The notes: a model not told the origin generated them from the letters alone. A stretch of 64,000 nt of DNA from Leptolinea sp964420995 (GCA_964420995.1 CAYQUX010000017.1:1-64000); one strand, 5' to 3'; counted from the first letter of the stretch, positions 17,794-27,114 are shown. Translations and numbers: made by a program.

Positions 17794-18831
17794 ATGAAAA
17801 TTCTAATCACAGGGATCAGCGGATTCCTCTCCATTAACATGGTGCGCTACCTTCTGGAGAAGGGGTACACCGATATTTCAGGCATCGATCTTGTCAATTT
17901 TGATTACCCCGAGCGGGACAGGATTAAATTTCTGCAGGGCGATATACGTGATCGGGATGCCGTGAAATCACTCATGCCGGGCGTGGATGTGGTCATTCAC
18001 ACGGCGGCCGCGCTGCCGCTGTACACGCCGGAAGAAATCTACACCACCGACGTGGTTGGCACGAAACTCCTGCTGGAAGAAGCCGCCGCGGCCGGTGTGA
18101 AACGCTTTATACATATTTCATCCACCGCCGTCTACGGTGTTCCTGATCACCACCCCCTGTTTGAAACCGATCAGTTGATTGGCGTTGGCCCATACGGGCA
18201 CGCGAAAATCGAAGCCGAGCAAGCCTGCCTTGACGCGCGCGCCAGGGGAATGTGCGTGCCCATCATCCGTCCGAAATCCTTTGTGGGGCCGGAGCGACTG
18301 GGTGTCTTTGCCATTTTTTATGACTGGGCCAGCCAGGGAAAGAATTTCCCCAATATTGGCAATGGAAAAAACCGTTACCAGTTGTTTGATGTGGAAGACC
18401 TGTGTGAGGGCATTCACCTGTGCATGACCAAAGAGGAAAAGGCCGTCAACGATACCTTCAATATGGGCGCGGAAAAATTCACCACCATGGCAGAAGATTA
18501 CCAGGCGGTGTTGGATGAAGCCGGTTTCGGCAAGAAAATCATCTGCTTCCCGGCGGAACCTGTGATCATCGTCCTGCGGATCCTGGATAAATTGAAACTT
18601 TCACCGCTGTATCCCTGGGTTTACGAAACGGCGTCAAAAGACTCTTTTGTGTCCATTGACAAGGCCAAGACCCAACTGGGCTGGCAGCCGAAGTATTCCA
18701 ACAAAGAAGCCATGGTACGCAACTACCGCTGGTACCTGGCGAATAAAGATACCATCTCCAAAGCCACCGGCGTGACCCACCGGGTTCCATGGAAACAAAA
18801 AGCGCTAAAAGTAGTAAAAATTTTCTTCTAG
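17794..18831 (+). CDS. NAD-dependent epimerase/dehydratase (extended SDR)
   Basis: A 345-aa extended short-chain dehydrogenase acting on a nucleotide sugar or similar substrate. The N-terminal glycine motif is TGISGFLS and the catalytic YXXXK is YGHAK. A C-terminal substrate domain follows. The start has AGAGGAAAG upstream, and a TATAAT lies at 17743-17748. It is a single-gene transcript, flanked by terminators at 17677-17708 and 18841-18872. The substrate cannot be deduced; no glycosyltransferase or polysaccharide genes are nearby. Confidence 0.85.
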   Translation: MKILITGISGFLSINMVRYLLEKGYTDISGIDLVNFDYPERDRIKFLQGDIRDRDAVKSLMPGVDVVIHTAAALPLYTPEEIYTTDVVGTKLLLEEAAAAGVKRFIHISSTAVYGVPDHHPLFETDQLIGVGPYGHAKIEAEQACLDARARGMCVPIIRPKSFVGPERLGVFAIFYDWASQGKNFPNIGNGKNRYQLFDVEDLCEGIHLCMTKEEKAVNDTFNMGAEKFTTMAEDYQAVLDEAGFGKKIICFPAEPVIIVLRILDKLKLSPLYPWVYETASKDSFVSIDKAKTQLGWQPKYSNKEAMVRNYRWYLANKDTISKATGVTHRVPWKQKALKVVKIFF

Positions 18832-18840
18832 AAAATATAC

Positions 18841-18872
18841 ACAGAGCGGACGAAAAGTCCGCTCTGTTCTTT
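18841..18872 (+). terminator. Rho-independent terminator after the epimerase gene
   Basis: An 11-bp perfect stem (18841-18851 with 18857-18867), a GAAAA loop and a T-rich tail. Confidence 0.9.
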
Positions 18873-18974
18873 AACTCAATTAATGAGAATTGTTAACTCA
18901 CTCTTATTCTGGAATTAAACGTATCAAGGGAAAATATAAACATCCTTTCAGCACAATCATAATAAGGGAAGACT

Positions 18975-20111
18975 ATGTCGACATGGAAAGATAAAGCGTT
19001 ATTTACCCCAGGACCATTGTCAACAAGCCAGACTGTAAAACTGGCCATGTTGCATGATCTCGGATCACGCGACGCTCAATTTATTGAAAAAGTGGCAGAC
19101 ATTCGCCGAAGGTTGGTGATATTGGGGCAGGCTTCAGAAGAAACCCATACAGCCGTGATTATGCAGGGTAGTGGAACATTCGGGGTCGAATCGGTTATCT
19201 CCAGTTGCATACCATTTGGTGGAAAACTCCTTGTTCTTGTAAATGGGGCATACGGCGAACGCATGGTTAAAATGGCTGAGACTCATCGAATCCCGGTCGT
19301 TGTTCAACAATGCCCTGAGAACCAGATCCCGGATATCCACCTGCTCGAAGAGATATTGACCAATGACCAGCAGATTACGCATGTGGCTGTGGTTCATTGT
19401 GAAACAACCACGGGAATCATCAACCCCATTAAAGCGATTGGCGAAGTGGTAAAAAGACATAAATGTGTGTATATCGTCGACGCGATGAGTTCTTTCGGAG
19501 CATATGAGATACCTGTTGATTCATGGAAAATTGATTATCTTGTTTCGTCATCCAATAAATGTATAGAAGGCGTTCCCGGTTTCTCATTCATTCTGGCAAA
19601 GAAAGAACCTTTCCTGGCCACTAAGGGATTTGCCCGTTCACTGGCACTTGATCTCTATTCCCAGTGGGATGGTCTCGAAAAGAGCGGACAATTCCGCTTT
19701 ACCCCTCCGGTACAGGTGCTGATGGCTTTCCATCAGGCTCTGCTGGAATTGGAGGAGGAGGGTGGTGTTCAGGGGCGCGGCGAGCGTTATAAATCTAATT
19801 ACGAAATGACGGTATCAGGCATGGAAGAGACCGGGTTCGTTCCCTATCTTGAAAAGGAAAACCGGGGATTTATCATCACTTCGTTTCGATACCCTATACA
19901 CCCTAATTTTGATTTCAATATTTTCTATCGCAAACTTAGCGATAGAGGGTGCGTTATTTACCCCGGCAAATTGAGTCAAGCTGATTGTTTTCGGGTTGGC
20001 CATATTGGGCGGCTGGACCAGTCAGATGTCTTCCTGCTCCTTTCCGCCGTTAAAGAGGTACTGTCTGAAATGAAAATTCAACTGGAAACTGACGGGTCAC
20101 ATACGGATTAA
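18975..20111 (+). CDS. phnW: 2-aminoethylphosphonate:pyruvate aminotransferase
   Basis: PLP enzyme that converts 2-aminoethylphosphonate (AEP) plus pyruvate to phosphonoacetaldehyde plus alanine. At 378 aa it is the family length; it opens with FTPGPL and has the PLP lysine K195 in SSSNKCIEGVPGF and Asp169 in VDAMSSFG, which binds the pyridine nitrogen. phnX follows 12 nt downstream, giving the classical two-step AEP route. Upstream, TTAACTCA occurs twice 22 bp apart (18871-18878 and 18893-18900), a possible regulator site. Confidence 0.95.
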   Translation: MSTWKDKALFTPGPLSTSQTVKLAMLHDLGSRDAQFIEKVADIRRRLVILGQASEETHTAVIMQGSGTFGVESVISSCIPFGGKLLVLVNGAYGERMVKMAETHRIPVVVQQCPENQIPDIHLLEEILTNDQQITHVAVVHCETTTGIINPIKAIGEVVKRHKCVYIVDAMSSFGAYEIPVDSWKIDYLVSSSNKCIEGVPGFSFILAKKEPFLATKGFARSLALDLYSQWDGLEKSGQFRFTPPVQVLMAFHQALLELEEEGGVQGRGERYKSNYEMTVSGMEETGFVPYLEKENRGFIITSFRYPIHPNFDFNIFYRKLSDRGCVIYPGKLSQADCFRVGHIGRLDQSDVFLLLSAVKEVLSEMKIQLETDGSHTD

Positions 20112-20123
20112 TTGGAGTGAACC

Positions 20124-20960
20124 ATGGGATTGATAAATCATCGCAAGTATTGCGGAAAATTGAGATGTGCCGTTTTGGATTGGGCTGGAACAACAGTCGA
20201 TTATGGTTCGTTTGCTCCAACGGCCGTATTCATTAAGCTGTTTGCCAGCCGGAACATTCCCATCACCATTGAACAGGCTCGAGCACCAATGGGATTGATG
20301 AAGAAAGATCATTTACGTGCCATTGCCGGCGATTCAGATGTGGCTAAACTCTGGAAGTCCACACACGGGCATGCGATCACCACGGAAGAGATTGATGCCA
20401 TGTTTGAAGAGTTCGTTCCAATGCAGATGCACTGTCTTGAAGAATACAGTGACGTTATTCCAGGTGTGCGGGAAGCGGTTTCTGCCATGCGGGAAATGGA
20501 TATGAAAATTGGTTCGACAACCGGTTATACACGTGCAATGATGGAGGTGCTGCTGCCAATTGCTAACGCCAATGGATATGCTCCTGATTCTTGGGTATCT
20601 GCCACCGATGTGCCTGCTGGTAGACCGTATCCATGGATGATGTATCAAAATGCCACCCGGCTGGACGTTTTCCCCATGGAAGCCTGCGTCAAAATTGGCG
20701 ACACACTGGTAGATATCGAAGAAGGATTAAATGCCGGCGCATGGACAATCGGTCTGGCGGTTACCGGAAATCTTTTCGCCATGACGGAAGACCAGGTTTC
20801 CGGACTCACGGAAGAGGAGTATACCCGTCGACGAAAAGCAGCTTCGGATCAAATGTACACAGCCGGTGCTCATTATGTGGTAGACAGTCTGGCAGATTGC
20901 CCGTTGGTCATTGAAGAGATCAATTACCGCCTGCGCCAGGGTGAAACACCTCGGGACTGA
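20124..20960 (+). CDS. phnX: Phosphonoacetaldehyde hydrolase (phosphonatase)
   Basis: HAD-superfamily enzyme that cleaves the C-P bond of phosphonoacetaldehyde to acetaldehyde and phosphate. The nucleophile is D19 in LDWAGTTVD, and the Schiff-base lysine of the cap is K60 in MGLMKKDH. The C-terminal acidic motif (KIGDTLVDIEEG) completes the HAD site. It has 278 aa. It is co-transcribed with phnW and ends at a bidirectional terminator shared with the transporter operon opposite. Confidence 0.96.
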   Translation: MGLINHRKYCGKLRCAVLDWAGTTVDYGSFAPTAVFIKLFASRNIPITIEQARAPMGLMKKDHLRAIAGDSDVAKLWKSTHGHAITTEEIDAMFEEFVPMQMHCLEEYSDVIPGVREAVSAMREMDMKIGSTTGYTRAMMEVLLPIANANGYAPDSWVSATDVPAGRPYPWMMYQNATRLDVFPMEACVKIGDTLVDIEEGLNAGAWTIGLAVTGNLFAMTEDQVSGLTEEEYTRRRKAASDQMYTAGAHYVVDSLADCPLVIEEINYRLRQGETPRD

Positions 20961-20995
20961 GATAACTCTAAAAAGGTATTGGGGGTAGTAAAAAT

Positions 20996-21033
20996 GCCAA
21001 AAAGCAGGGGCGGTATCCGACAACCGCCCCTGC
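20996..21033. terminator. Bidirectional terminator between phnX and the transporter operon
   Basis: An 11-bp perfect stem (21004-21014 with 21023-21033) with an 8-nt loop, preceded by an A-run that gives a T-run on the minus strand. It sits between convergent operons. Confidence 0.8.
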
Positions 21034-21070
21034 CATGTTTAAACACCATTTATGGTTCAATGGAAGAAAA

Positions 21071-22120
21071 TCAAATCAACCAGCAGGCTTCCACCGGGAA
21101 ATAAAAATCATACAGGTCGCCCACCCGGGGGATGGTCAGCCGGTAATCATTGAATTGGTCAAGGATGAACACTGACCCCTTCACGTTGACCCGAATGCGG
21201 ACTATGGAACCGAGGTAGTGAATACTATCCACGATTCCCTGCAAGTTGTTCTGTCCATCCATTTTGCCAGGATTGATTTCTTCAGGGCGAATGGCCAGGC
21301 AGGGTTTTTCTGGTGAGAATTTCTCTGCGATCCGGCCGTAAATAATCGAAAAGCCATCCAAATCGGCGCTCTTTTTGATGCTGTCAAAACTTTTTATCGG
21401 AAGCAGATTCAAGTGGCCGACGAATGAAGCTACAAACTCAGTGGAAGGGGTTTTGTATACTTCATACGGTGTGCCTATCTGTTCAATACGTCCCTGACTC
21501 ATGACAACAATTCGGTCTGACAGTGAGAGGGCTTCTTCCTGGTCATGAGTGACATAGATGGTGGTTATGCCCAGTTGCTGCTGAATCCGTCGGATCTCCT
21601 GGCGCAGCTCCACCCGGATTTTGGCGTCCAATGCGGATAGGGGTTCATCCAGCAAAAGGGCCTGGGGTTTGAATGCCAACGCGCGGGCCAATGCGACCCG
21701 TTGTTGCTGTCCACCGGAGAGCTGGCTGGGATACCGGGAATGGAAATCTTCCATATGAATAAGGACAAGCATGTCATCAACGCGTTTCTTGATCTCTGAT
21801 TTTGACCTACCGGTTATCTTCAAGCCGTAACCGATGTTGTCGGCAACCGTCATGTTGGGGAAAAGGGCATACGATTGAAAAACCATTCCCACATTCCGCC
21901 TGTTCGGAGGTGTAAATGTCATATCCCGTCCGTCAAGCGTAACGTTGCCTGATGTGGGAAGTTCAAAACCGGCGATCATGCGCAGGGTGGTGGTTTTCCC
22001 GCACCCGCTGGGTCCAAGAAAGGAGATAAACTCCCCTTTTTCCGCTTCAAGGTTGAAATCTTCGACCGCCATGTGGTCTGCGAATTGTTTGTTTACGTGT
22101 GCAAGTTCAATGAAACTCAT
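21071..22120 (-). CDS. phnT: ABC transporter ATP-binding protein (probable AEP uptake, PhnT-like)
   Basis: Cytoplasmic ATPase of 349 aa in the PotA/FbpC/PhnT group. Walker A is GPSGCGKTT (about 36-44), the ABC signature LSGGQQQR and Walker B LLLDEPLSALD. A C-terminal TOBE region follows from about residue 240. It is the last gene of a minus-strand operon of binding protein, two permeases and ATPase. AEP as substrate is inferred from the converging phnWX pair; a Fe(III) or polyamine-type transporter has the same architecture. Confidence 0.85.
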   Translation of the reverse strand: MSFIELAHVNKQFADHMAVEDFNLEAEKGEFISFLGPSGCGKTTTLRMIAGFELPTSGNVTLDGRDMTFTPPNRRNVGMVFQSYALFPNMTVADNIGYGLKITGRSKSEIKKRVDDMLVLIHMEDFHSRYPSQLSGGQQQRVALARALAFKPQALLLDEPLSALDAKIRVELRQEIRRIQQQLGITTIYVTHDQEEALSLSDRIVVMSQGRIEQIGTPYEVYKTPSTEFVASFVGHLNLLPIKSFDSIKKSADLDGFSIIYGRIAEKFSPEKPCLAIRPEEINPGKMDGQNNLQGIVDSIHYLGSIVRIRVNVKGSVFILDQFNDYRLTIPRVGDLYDFYFPVEACWLI

Positions 22121-22142
22121 TCAAACCTCTCTTTCTTGTTGA

Positions 22143-22949
22143 TTAACGGCCGGTCAATTGCTGACTGGTGCCGCCGCGGCTGAAAGCCTGGATTAACCCA
22201 AGACAAATCCAGGTAAGCGCGTAACTGAGAATGGCAAGCGCAGCAGGCTCGTATGCTCTGTCACGACCGATCTGAACCATATATGGTCCCAGGGCAGGCC
22301 GTACAAGGAAATCTCCCAGGATCAATTCGCCGATCACAGTGGCGAAACAGATCAAAGACCCGCTTAAAATGGCAATCCGCATATTGGGGATGATGACATT
22401 GACCATGATCTGAAACCAATTTGACCCCAGGCTTTGCGCGGCTTCTGTAAGTGTGCGAACATCGATGGAACGCATTCCAACATCAATGGCGCGGTACATG
22501 TATGGCATGGAAAGAACAACGTAACCGGCAACCATCAATATGTCTGTGGTGAACGGACGCAGGGTCATCTGCAGCGGCGGCCGGCTGAAGGTGCGGATAA
22601 TGCCAAACACATAAACGATGACCGGTATGATGAACGGTAATATGGTTATGATTTCGATTACCGGCCTGATTTGAGGCAGTTTTAAATGAACCCAGTAGAC
22701 GGTAGGTATGAATATCGCCAGGCTGATCATTACTGTTATCACACCCATGACAGCCGAGTATTGAAAACTTTCCAAAAATTTCGGGTCAGCCAGAACGATT
22801 CGGTAGGCTTCAAGACTGATCCGTCCTTTGATCATGCGAAGCGAAAATTCCAGAGTGCCATAGAGTGGAATGAAAAAATAGAGCATCCCCAATAGTGCCC
22901 AGACAATCCCCCAGGCGTTTTTTTTCTGTGGTTTTATGATTTCAGCCAT
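22143..22949 (-). CDS. phnV: ABC transporter permease 2 (probable AEP uptake)
   Basis: Inner-membrane permease with about six transmembrane segments and a BPD-type cytoplasmic loop (EAAQSLGSNWFQIMVNVIIP). The frame is open from 22991, but the ATG at 22949, with GGAC about 8 nt upstream, gives a more typical N-terminus (MAEIIKPQ) of 268 aa and overlaps the preceding permease by only 16 nt. It pairs with the other permease to form the membrane channel. Substrate inferred from context. Confidence 0.8.
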   Translation of the reverse strand: MAEIIKPQKKNAWGIVWALLGMLYFFIPLYGTLEFSLRMIKGRISLEAYRIVLADPKFLESFQYSAVMGVITVMISLAIFIPTVYWVHLKLPQIRPVIEIITILPFIIPVIVYVFGIIRTFSRPPLQMTLRPFTTDILMVAGYVVLSMPYMYRAIDVGMRSIDVRTLTEAAQSLGSNWFQIMVNVIIPNMRIAILSGSLICFATVIGELILGDFLVRPALGPYMVQIGRDRAYEPAALAILSYALTWICLGLIQAFSRGGTSQQLTGR

Positions 22950-23866
22950 TTTGATGTCCGTCGTTGAAGAATGGAATAACCGGCTATACACACGGCCATT
23001 ACGATGACCATCCCAAGTGCAAGAGCGTAACCCTGGTTGGGGTTATTTAATACGTCACCGCGGATTTGCTGGCCAATCAATATGGTTACCAGGTATATGC
23101 TCCCACCGGTCAACGCCTGGGCAGTGGCAAACGCGCCGAACGCGCTGGAGAATAGAAGGATCATGGCGGCCAATATGGATGGAAGAAGTATGGGGAGGGC
23201 GACGTGAACCCAGTAGTGGTATGTATTCCCCCCCAGATTATCGGATGCTTCCCGCCACTCGCGTTTTAATCCTTCAAGCGCGGGAGTTATGGTCAACACC
23301 ATTAGAGGGAACTCGAAGTAGATATACGTCAATGTCAAACCGGTGAGACTGTAGAGATTAAAACCGGTCTGGTAAATATCAAAAGGACAGGTTTCAACAC
23401 CACCCATTCCGGTAAAGCAAATGTTCTTCAGGTATATGGTGATAAACCCGGTGTGACCGAGGGTGGCGATGAAGGCAAAAGCCAGCGGCACCCCCCCGAA
23501 ATTTGCCGCCAGACCGGAGAACGTCATAATAATATTCCGCATCCATTGCGGCGCTTTTCCAATGGTAATCGCGTACGCAACAAAGAAACCGAATATGCCC
23601 CCAACCAGCGATGTAATTAAACTTACCTGCAGGCTGATGCTGAAAGATTTAAGAACATACGGGTTGGTTAATACGGCCACATTGTCCAGAGTAAAATTGC
23701 CCTTCCCATCTTGAAAGGCGCCCACAAATAAATTGGTAGATGGCAGGATCACAAATATGCTGATAAACAGAAAAAATGGAACAACACCGAACCAATTTCT
23801 CAGCGAGCTGGTTGTAAGGCTTTTTTTTGCATCGGATGTCTTGATCTTTTCACGGGTGATTTCCAC
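22934..23866 (-). CDS. phnU: ABC transporter permease 1 (probable AEP uptake)
   Basis: Multi-pass permease with a cytoplasmic EAA-type loop (REASDNLGGNTYHYWVHVALP) that docks the ATPase. An AAGGAG sits 9 nt before an in-frame GTG at 23866, which I take as the start (310 aa). The longer frame from 23917 would begin with a charged extension and has no ribosome site. It follows the binding-protein gene after about 125 nt and overlaps the next permease, a normal operon arrangement. Confidence 0.8.
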   Translation of the reverse strand: MEITREKIKTSDAKKSLTTSSLRNWFGVVPFFLFISIFVILPSTNLFVGAFQDGKGNFTLDNVAVLTNPYVLKSFSISLQVSLITSLVGGIFGFFVAYAITIGKAPQWMRNIIMTFSGLAANFGGVPLAFAFIATLGHTGFITIYLKNICFTGMGGVETCPFDIYQTGFNLYSLTGLTLTYIYFEFPLMVLTITPALEGLKREWREASDNLGGNTYHYWVHVALPILLPSILAAMILLFSSAFGAFATAQALTGGSIYLVTILIGQQIRGDVLNNPNQGYALALGMVIVMAVCIAGYSILQRRTSKWLKS

Positions 23867-23992
23867 GTTGCCATGCTCCTTATAACGCCATATTTGACGG
23901 GAAGAACGAACAAACACTACTGGTGCATACGGACTGGCGTGACCCGGTGGCAGAGCCGGGTCACGCCAAAGAGAGGTGTGCTTTACCGCTGT

Positions 23993-25228
23993 TTAGTTGG
24001 CAGATTTAATATCAAGACCAACAACTGAATCCCATTGCTCCTTGATGGCATTGCGGGCATTGGTCAACTGATCGCCATTGGGCACGACGGAGCTGGTCAA
24101 CAGAGCAGGATCGGGGAGTTTGGCTTTCAAATCATCCGGAACGACATTGCGATTGGTCAAGTCTTCCAGACGGGCGGGGGCGCAGTAACCCTTGATCCAG
24201 GTCAGTTGACCTTCGTCGGAGTACAGGTATTCTTCCCACAGGCGGGCGGCAGCGGGGTGCGGAGCGTACGCGCTGATAGCCTGGTAGTAATAGCCGCCCC
24301 AGTTGACGTCGGTGGGGTAAACAATTTCAATATTGGGATTGCCTTTGAAATTGTCCTTGTTCGCATACGCATTCCAACTCCACTGGAAGGTGATGGGGGT
24401 TTCACCTTTGGCAATGGGGCCTGAGTCCGCGATGAGCGGGAGCAGGTTTCCGGCAGCATTCAGTTCTTTGAAGAAATCAAGGCCGGGCTGGATATTGTCC
24501 AGGGAACCGCCATTGGCAATAGCTGCGGAATATACCGTCTGGGCAGCCTGATTGGAGGCACGTGGATCACCCGCCAGGGCGACTTTGCTTTTGTATTTTG
24601 GATCAAGCAGTTCTTTGTATGTCTTGGGGAATTCTTTAACCACATCACTGTTGATTTCGAAAACCATGACGCCGCTGTAATCAACAAAGTAATACCCGTC
24701 AGGATCATTGGTACCCTTGATGGTATCCCAGGTGGCTACTTTATAAGGGGCGAGAAGATTTTCAGCTTTGGAAGTGGGGCCGTAAGCCGGGCCAATATCG
24801 ATGACATCCGGTGCCTGCGGGCCTTTATTGTCTTTATTGTCTTTGATGGCCTGGATTTCATCGGCAGATCCGCCATCAGGATTGAGGGAATTAATCTTGA
24901 TGCCATATTTCTTGGAGAAATTGTCCATCATCTCACCATAATTGCACCAATCACGGGGCAGAGTGATGACATTCAATTCGCCTTCGGCTTTGGCGGCGGC
25001 GATCAGGGCTTCCATTCCACCGGCTTCTTCCGCTGATTTCACGGTATTGAAATCGACTTTCTTTTCCGGGGCGGCGGGAGCGGTTGTGGGAGCCTCAGTG
25101 GAGGCTGTCTCGGCGGCTGCAGTGGCAGGAGCCGCTTCAGTCTTGGCAGGCGCTGTTGGCGCGCAGGCTGACATGACCAGTGTCAGCACGAACAGGGCAA
25201 GTACGGGTTTTGCAAATTTGTGTTGCAT
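23993..25228 (-). CDS. phnS: Extracellular solute-binding lipoprotein (family 1), probable AEP-binding
   Basis: A 411-aa periplasmic-type binding protein exported as a lipoprotein: hydrophobic signal and lipobox LVMSAC with the lipidated Cys at about 21. A long Ala/Thr/Pro/Glu-rich tether (about 25-55) follows, then a family-1 solute-binding fold. It is the first gene of the transporter operon and has AAAGGAA before the ATG. The AEP assignment rests on the neighbouring phnWX genes; the fold is shared with iron, polyamine and sugar binders. Confidence 0.82.
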   Translation of the reverse strand: MQHKFAKPVLALFVLTLVMSACAPTAPAKTEAAPATAAAETASTEAPTTAPAAPEKKVDFNTVKSAEEAGGMEALIAAAKAEGELNVITLPRDWCNYGEMMDNFSKKYGIKINSLNPDGGSADEIQAIKDNKDNKGPQAPDVIDIGPAYGPTSKAENLLAPYKVATWDTIKGTNDPDGYYFVDYSGVMVFEINSDVVKEFPKTYKELLDPKYKSKVALAGDPRASNQAAQTVYSAAIANGGSLDNIQPGLDFFKELNAAGNLLPLIADSGPIAKGETPITFQWSWNAYANKDNFKGNPNIEIVYPTDVNWGGYYYQAISAYAPHPAAARLWEEYLYSDEGQLTWIKGYCAPARLEDLTNRNVVPDDLKAKLPDPALLTSSVVPNGDQLTNARNAIKEQWDSVVGLDIKSAN

Positions 25229-25533
25229 TGAATAATTCCTTTCTTCCTCTTCCGGGCGAATTAGATATCAATGCAATAGTAGGCTGTGATTATTAACCGG
25301 TCATTTCCCTTGAATTAACGGTATTTAACATCGAGTTAAATATCTCCCCTGAATAATCCGCAGACACTTTTGGAGGTGTTTTTCTCACCCGGTGAACTTA
25401 ACCAGGAATTAACAATGGCTTATTGATGACTTAATTATTAAGTTGGAAAATAAATGTACCCTGAGTTCACGGCATGGCTGGCATAATAATTCAAAATTGT
25501 CTTTACATCATGCTGGCCATCTAGAAGGAAAAT
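25229..25533. promoter_or_regulatory. Divergent intergenic region between phnS and the HAD gene
   Basis: About 305 bp of AT-rich sequence that must carry promoters for both directions. It holds GAGTTAA at 25333-25339, the reverse complement of the TTAACTC repeated before phnW, and further TTAAC words near 25314 and 25410. I see no clear -35/-10 pair. Confidence 0.3.
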
Positions 25534-26178
25534 ATGACTATAGCTATTTTTGATCTGGACAACACAATCATTGAAGGTGATTCTGAATGGCTTTGGGGTG
25601 AGTTCTTGAAAGAAAAGGGGATAGTGAGTTTCAAATTTCTTCACGATATGACAGACTTCTTTCAGCTCTATGAAGAGGGAATATTGAACATTTATGATTA
25701 CGAGAAGTATTTTGTCAATCCATTAATACAGATGGACCCGATGGTTCTCTCGGATTTACAGGCAGAATTTTTGGAATCCATTGTTAAAACCTTTCGCCCG
25801 GCCATGCTGGAGCGTATCCAATGGCACCGCGAGTTGGGGCATATCACCATACTGATCAGCGCGTCGAACCAAATACTGGTTGAACCCATTTCCAACCGCC
25901 TCGAATTCCCGCATGTGATCTGCACGCAAATGGAGATGGCGGAAAATCGTCCAACCGGGAAGATTGTTGGCACTCCGGCTTTTCAGGATGGCAAGACAAT
26001 AAAGCTGTCGGAATGGTTAATGCAAAACCCGGTTCCCATGGAAGACAGTTGGGCGTATAGCGATTCAATGAATGATATCCCTCTGCTGGAGAGGGCGGAT
26101 AACCCTGTGGCTGTTACACCGGATCCGGTTTTGCGCAAGTATGCCCTGTTAAAAGGGTGGCGGATCTTCGACCTATAA
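25534..26178 (+). CDS. HAD-IB family phosphatase (SerB-like)
   Basis: A 214-aa haloacid dehalogenase-type phosphatase. The nucleophile motif is FDLDNT (about residues 6-11), motif II is LISASN and motif III/IV is YSDSMNDIPLL, matching the IB subfamily of phosphoserine phosphatase-like enzymes. AAGGAA precedes the ATG. It is divergent from the AEP transporter and followed by a strong terminator, so is probably monocistronic. The substrate is unknown; phosphoserine or another small phosphomonoester is likely from family. Confidence 0.82.
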   Translation: MTIAIFDLDNTIIEGDSEWLWGEFLKEKGIVSFKFLHDMTDFFQLYEEGILNIYDYEKYFVNPLIQMDPMVLSDLQAEFLESIVKTFRPAMLERIQWHRELGHITILISASNQILVEPISNRLEFPHVICTQMEMAENRPTGKIVGTPAFQDGKTIKLSEWLMQNPVPMEDSWAYSDSMNDIPLLERADNPVAVTPDPVLRKYALLKGWRIFDL

Positions 26179-26273
26179 AGACAGGCGAACCGAAAGGGGG
26201 CAATGAAACAGGTTAATCCTACCCGGGGCGCGTAGTCATCCGCGCCGCGCGGGCGATATTAAAATGGTGAAAG

Positions 26274-26310
26274 AAAAGGAGCCCTGAAAAATCTTCAGGG
26301 CTCCTTTTTT
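26274..26310. terminator. Bidirectional terminator between the HAD and MerR genes
   Basis: A 15-bp perfect stem (26274-26288 with 26294-26308) flanked by A- and T-runs, lying between convergent genes. Confidence 0.92.
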
Positions 26311-26312
26311 AT

Positions 26313-27077
26313 TTATTGTTTCTTCTCCAATCCATCGCAGTACACATCAATTGCCAGCTTCATGTAGATCGCCAGCCCCTTTCGCACCTTCTCATACACG
26401 GTTGTGAAGCGCGGGTCATCCAAGTACATTTGCCCAAGTCCGCGCATGCGTTCAATGGATGGTTCATAGAAATACTTCAGGTGTTGATGCCAACGGGCAA
26501 CTACGGCCTGTACCTCCGGGCTTCCGGGCGACCGGTCCATCAGGGCAGCCATAGCCTGCATGTTGGCCTGACCTTCGGCGATGATGGCCGCCTGTTGTAC
26601 TTTCGTGTAGCTGTTCCAATCAATCACTCCGTCAAAAACATGTTCGCCATATTTTTCACAGATTTCCTTTTCAAATTCAGGTTGTTTTTCTTCCGTCCAA
26701 CCGTCAAAATATTCTTCTTTGCTCATATCCCGTTTTCCTTCCAGATGTTCGATCGTCTTATCGATGGTGGCGATCAATGTTTCCAGCCGGTTTGACCTCT
26801 CCTGCAGTGAGGCGCGGTGGGCCTGCAGGGCGCGCACCACATCGAATTCCGGCCGGGTGATCAGATCACGAATTGTCTCCAGCGGGAAATCCATTTCCCG
26901 ATAGAAGAGGATTTGCTGAAGCCGTAAAAGCGCCTGCTCGCCGTACCGCCGGTAACCATTGGGTTCAACAAAATCAGGCTTTAAAAGGCTGATCTCATCA
27001 TAGTAATGCAACGTCCGCGGGGTGATTCCGGCCAGGCGGGCAAGCTGTCTAACGGTCAGATGGTTCGTGTCTATCAT
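26313..27077 (-). CDS. MerR-family regulator with TipAS-like ligand domain
   Basis: A 254-aa transcription regulator. The N-terminal MerR helix-turn-helix (about 1-75, TVRQLARLAGITPRTLHYYDE) is joined by a coiled coil (about 78-115) to a C-terminal TipAS-type domain, which in TipAL binds thiopeptides and in other members diverse drugs. Its own promoter has the 19-bp spacer typical of MerR targets, suggesting autoregulation, and lies so close to the ATG that the mRNA may be leaderless. No efflux or resistance gene is adjacent, so the wider target is unknown. Confidence 0.9.
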   Translation of the reverse strand: MIDTNHLTVRQLARLAGITPRTLHYYDEISLLKPDFVEPNGYRRYGEQALLRLQQILFYREMDFPLETIRDLITRPEFDVVRALQAHRASLQERSNRLETLIATIDKTIEHLEGKRDMSKEEYFDGWTEEKQPEFEKEICEKYGEHVFDGVIDWNSYTKVQQAAIIAEGQANMQAMAALMDRSPGSPEVQAVVARWHQHLKYFYEPSIERMRGLGQMYLDDPRFTTVYEKVRKGLAIYMKLAIDVYCDGLEKKQ

Positions 27078-27083
27078 GCCAAC

Positions 27084-27114
27084 AGTATAAAGTATGACGT
27101 AACGTTAATGTCAA
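27084..27114 (-). promoter_or_regulatory. MerR-type promoter with 19-bp spacer
   Basis: On the minus strand TTGACA (27109-27114) and TATACT (27084-27089) are separated by 19 bp, and the spacer carries a near-palindrome centred on TAACGTTA. This is the hallmark of MerR-regulated promoters. The -10 ends 6 nt before the start codon. Confidence 0.8.
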
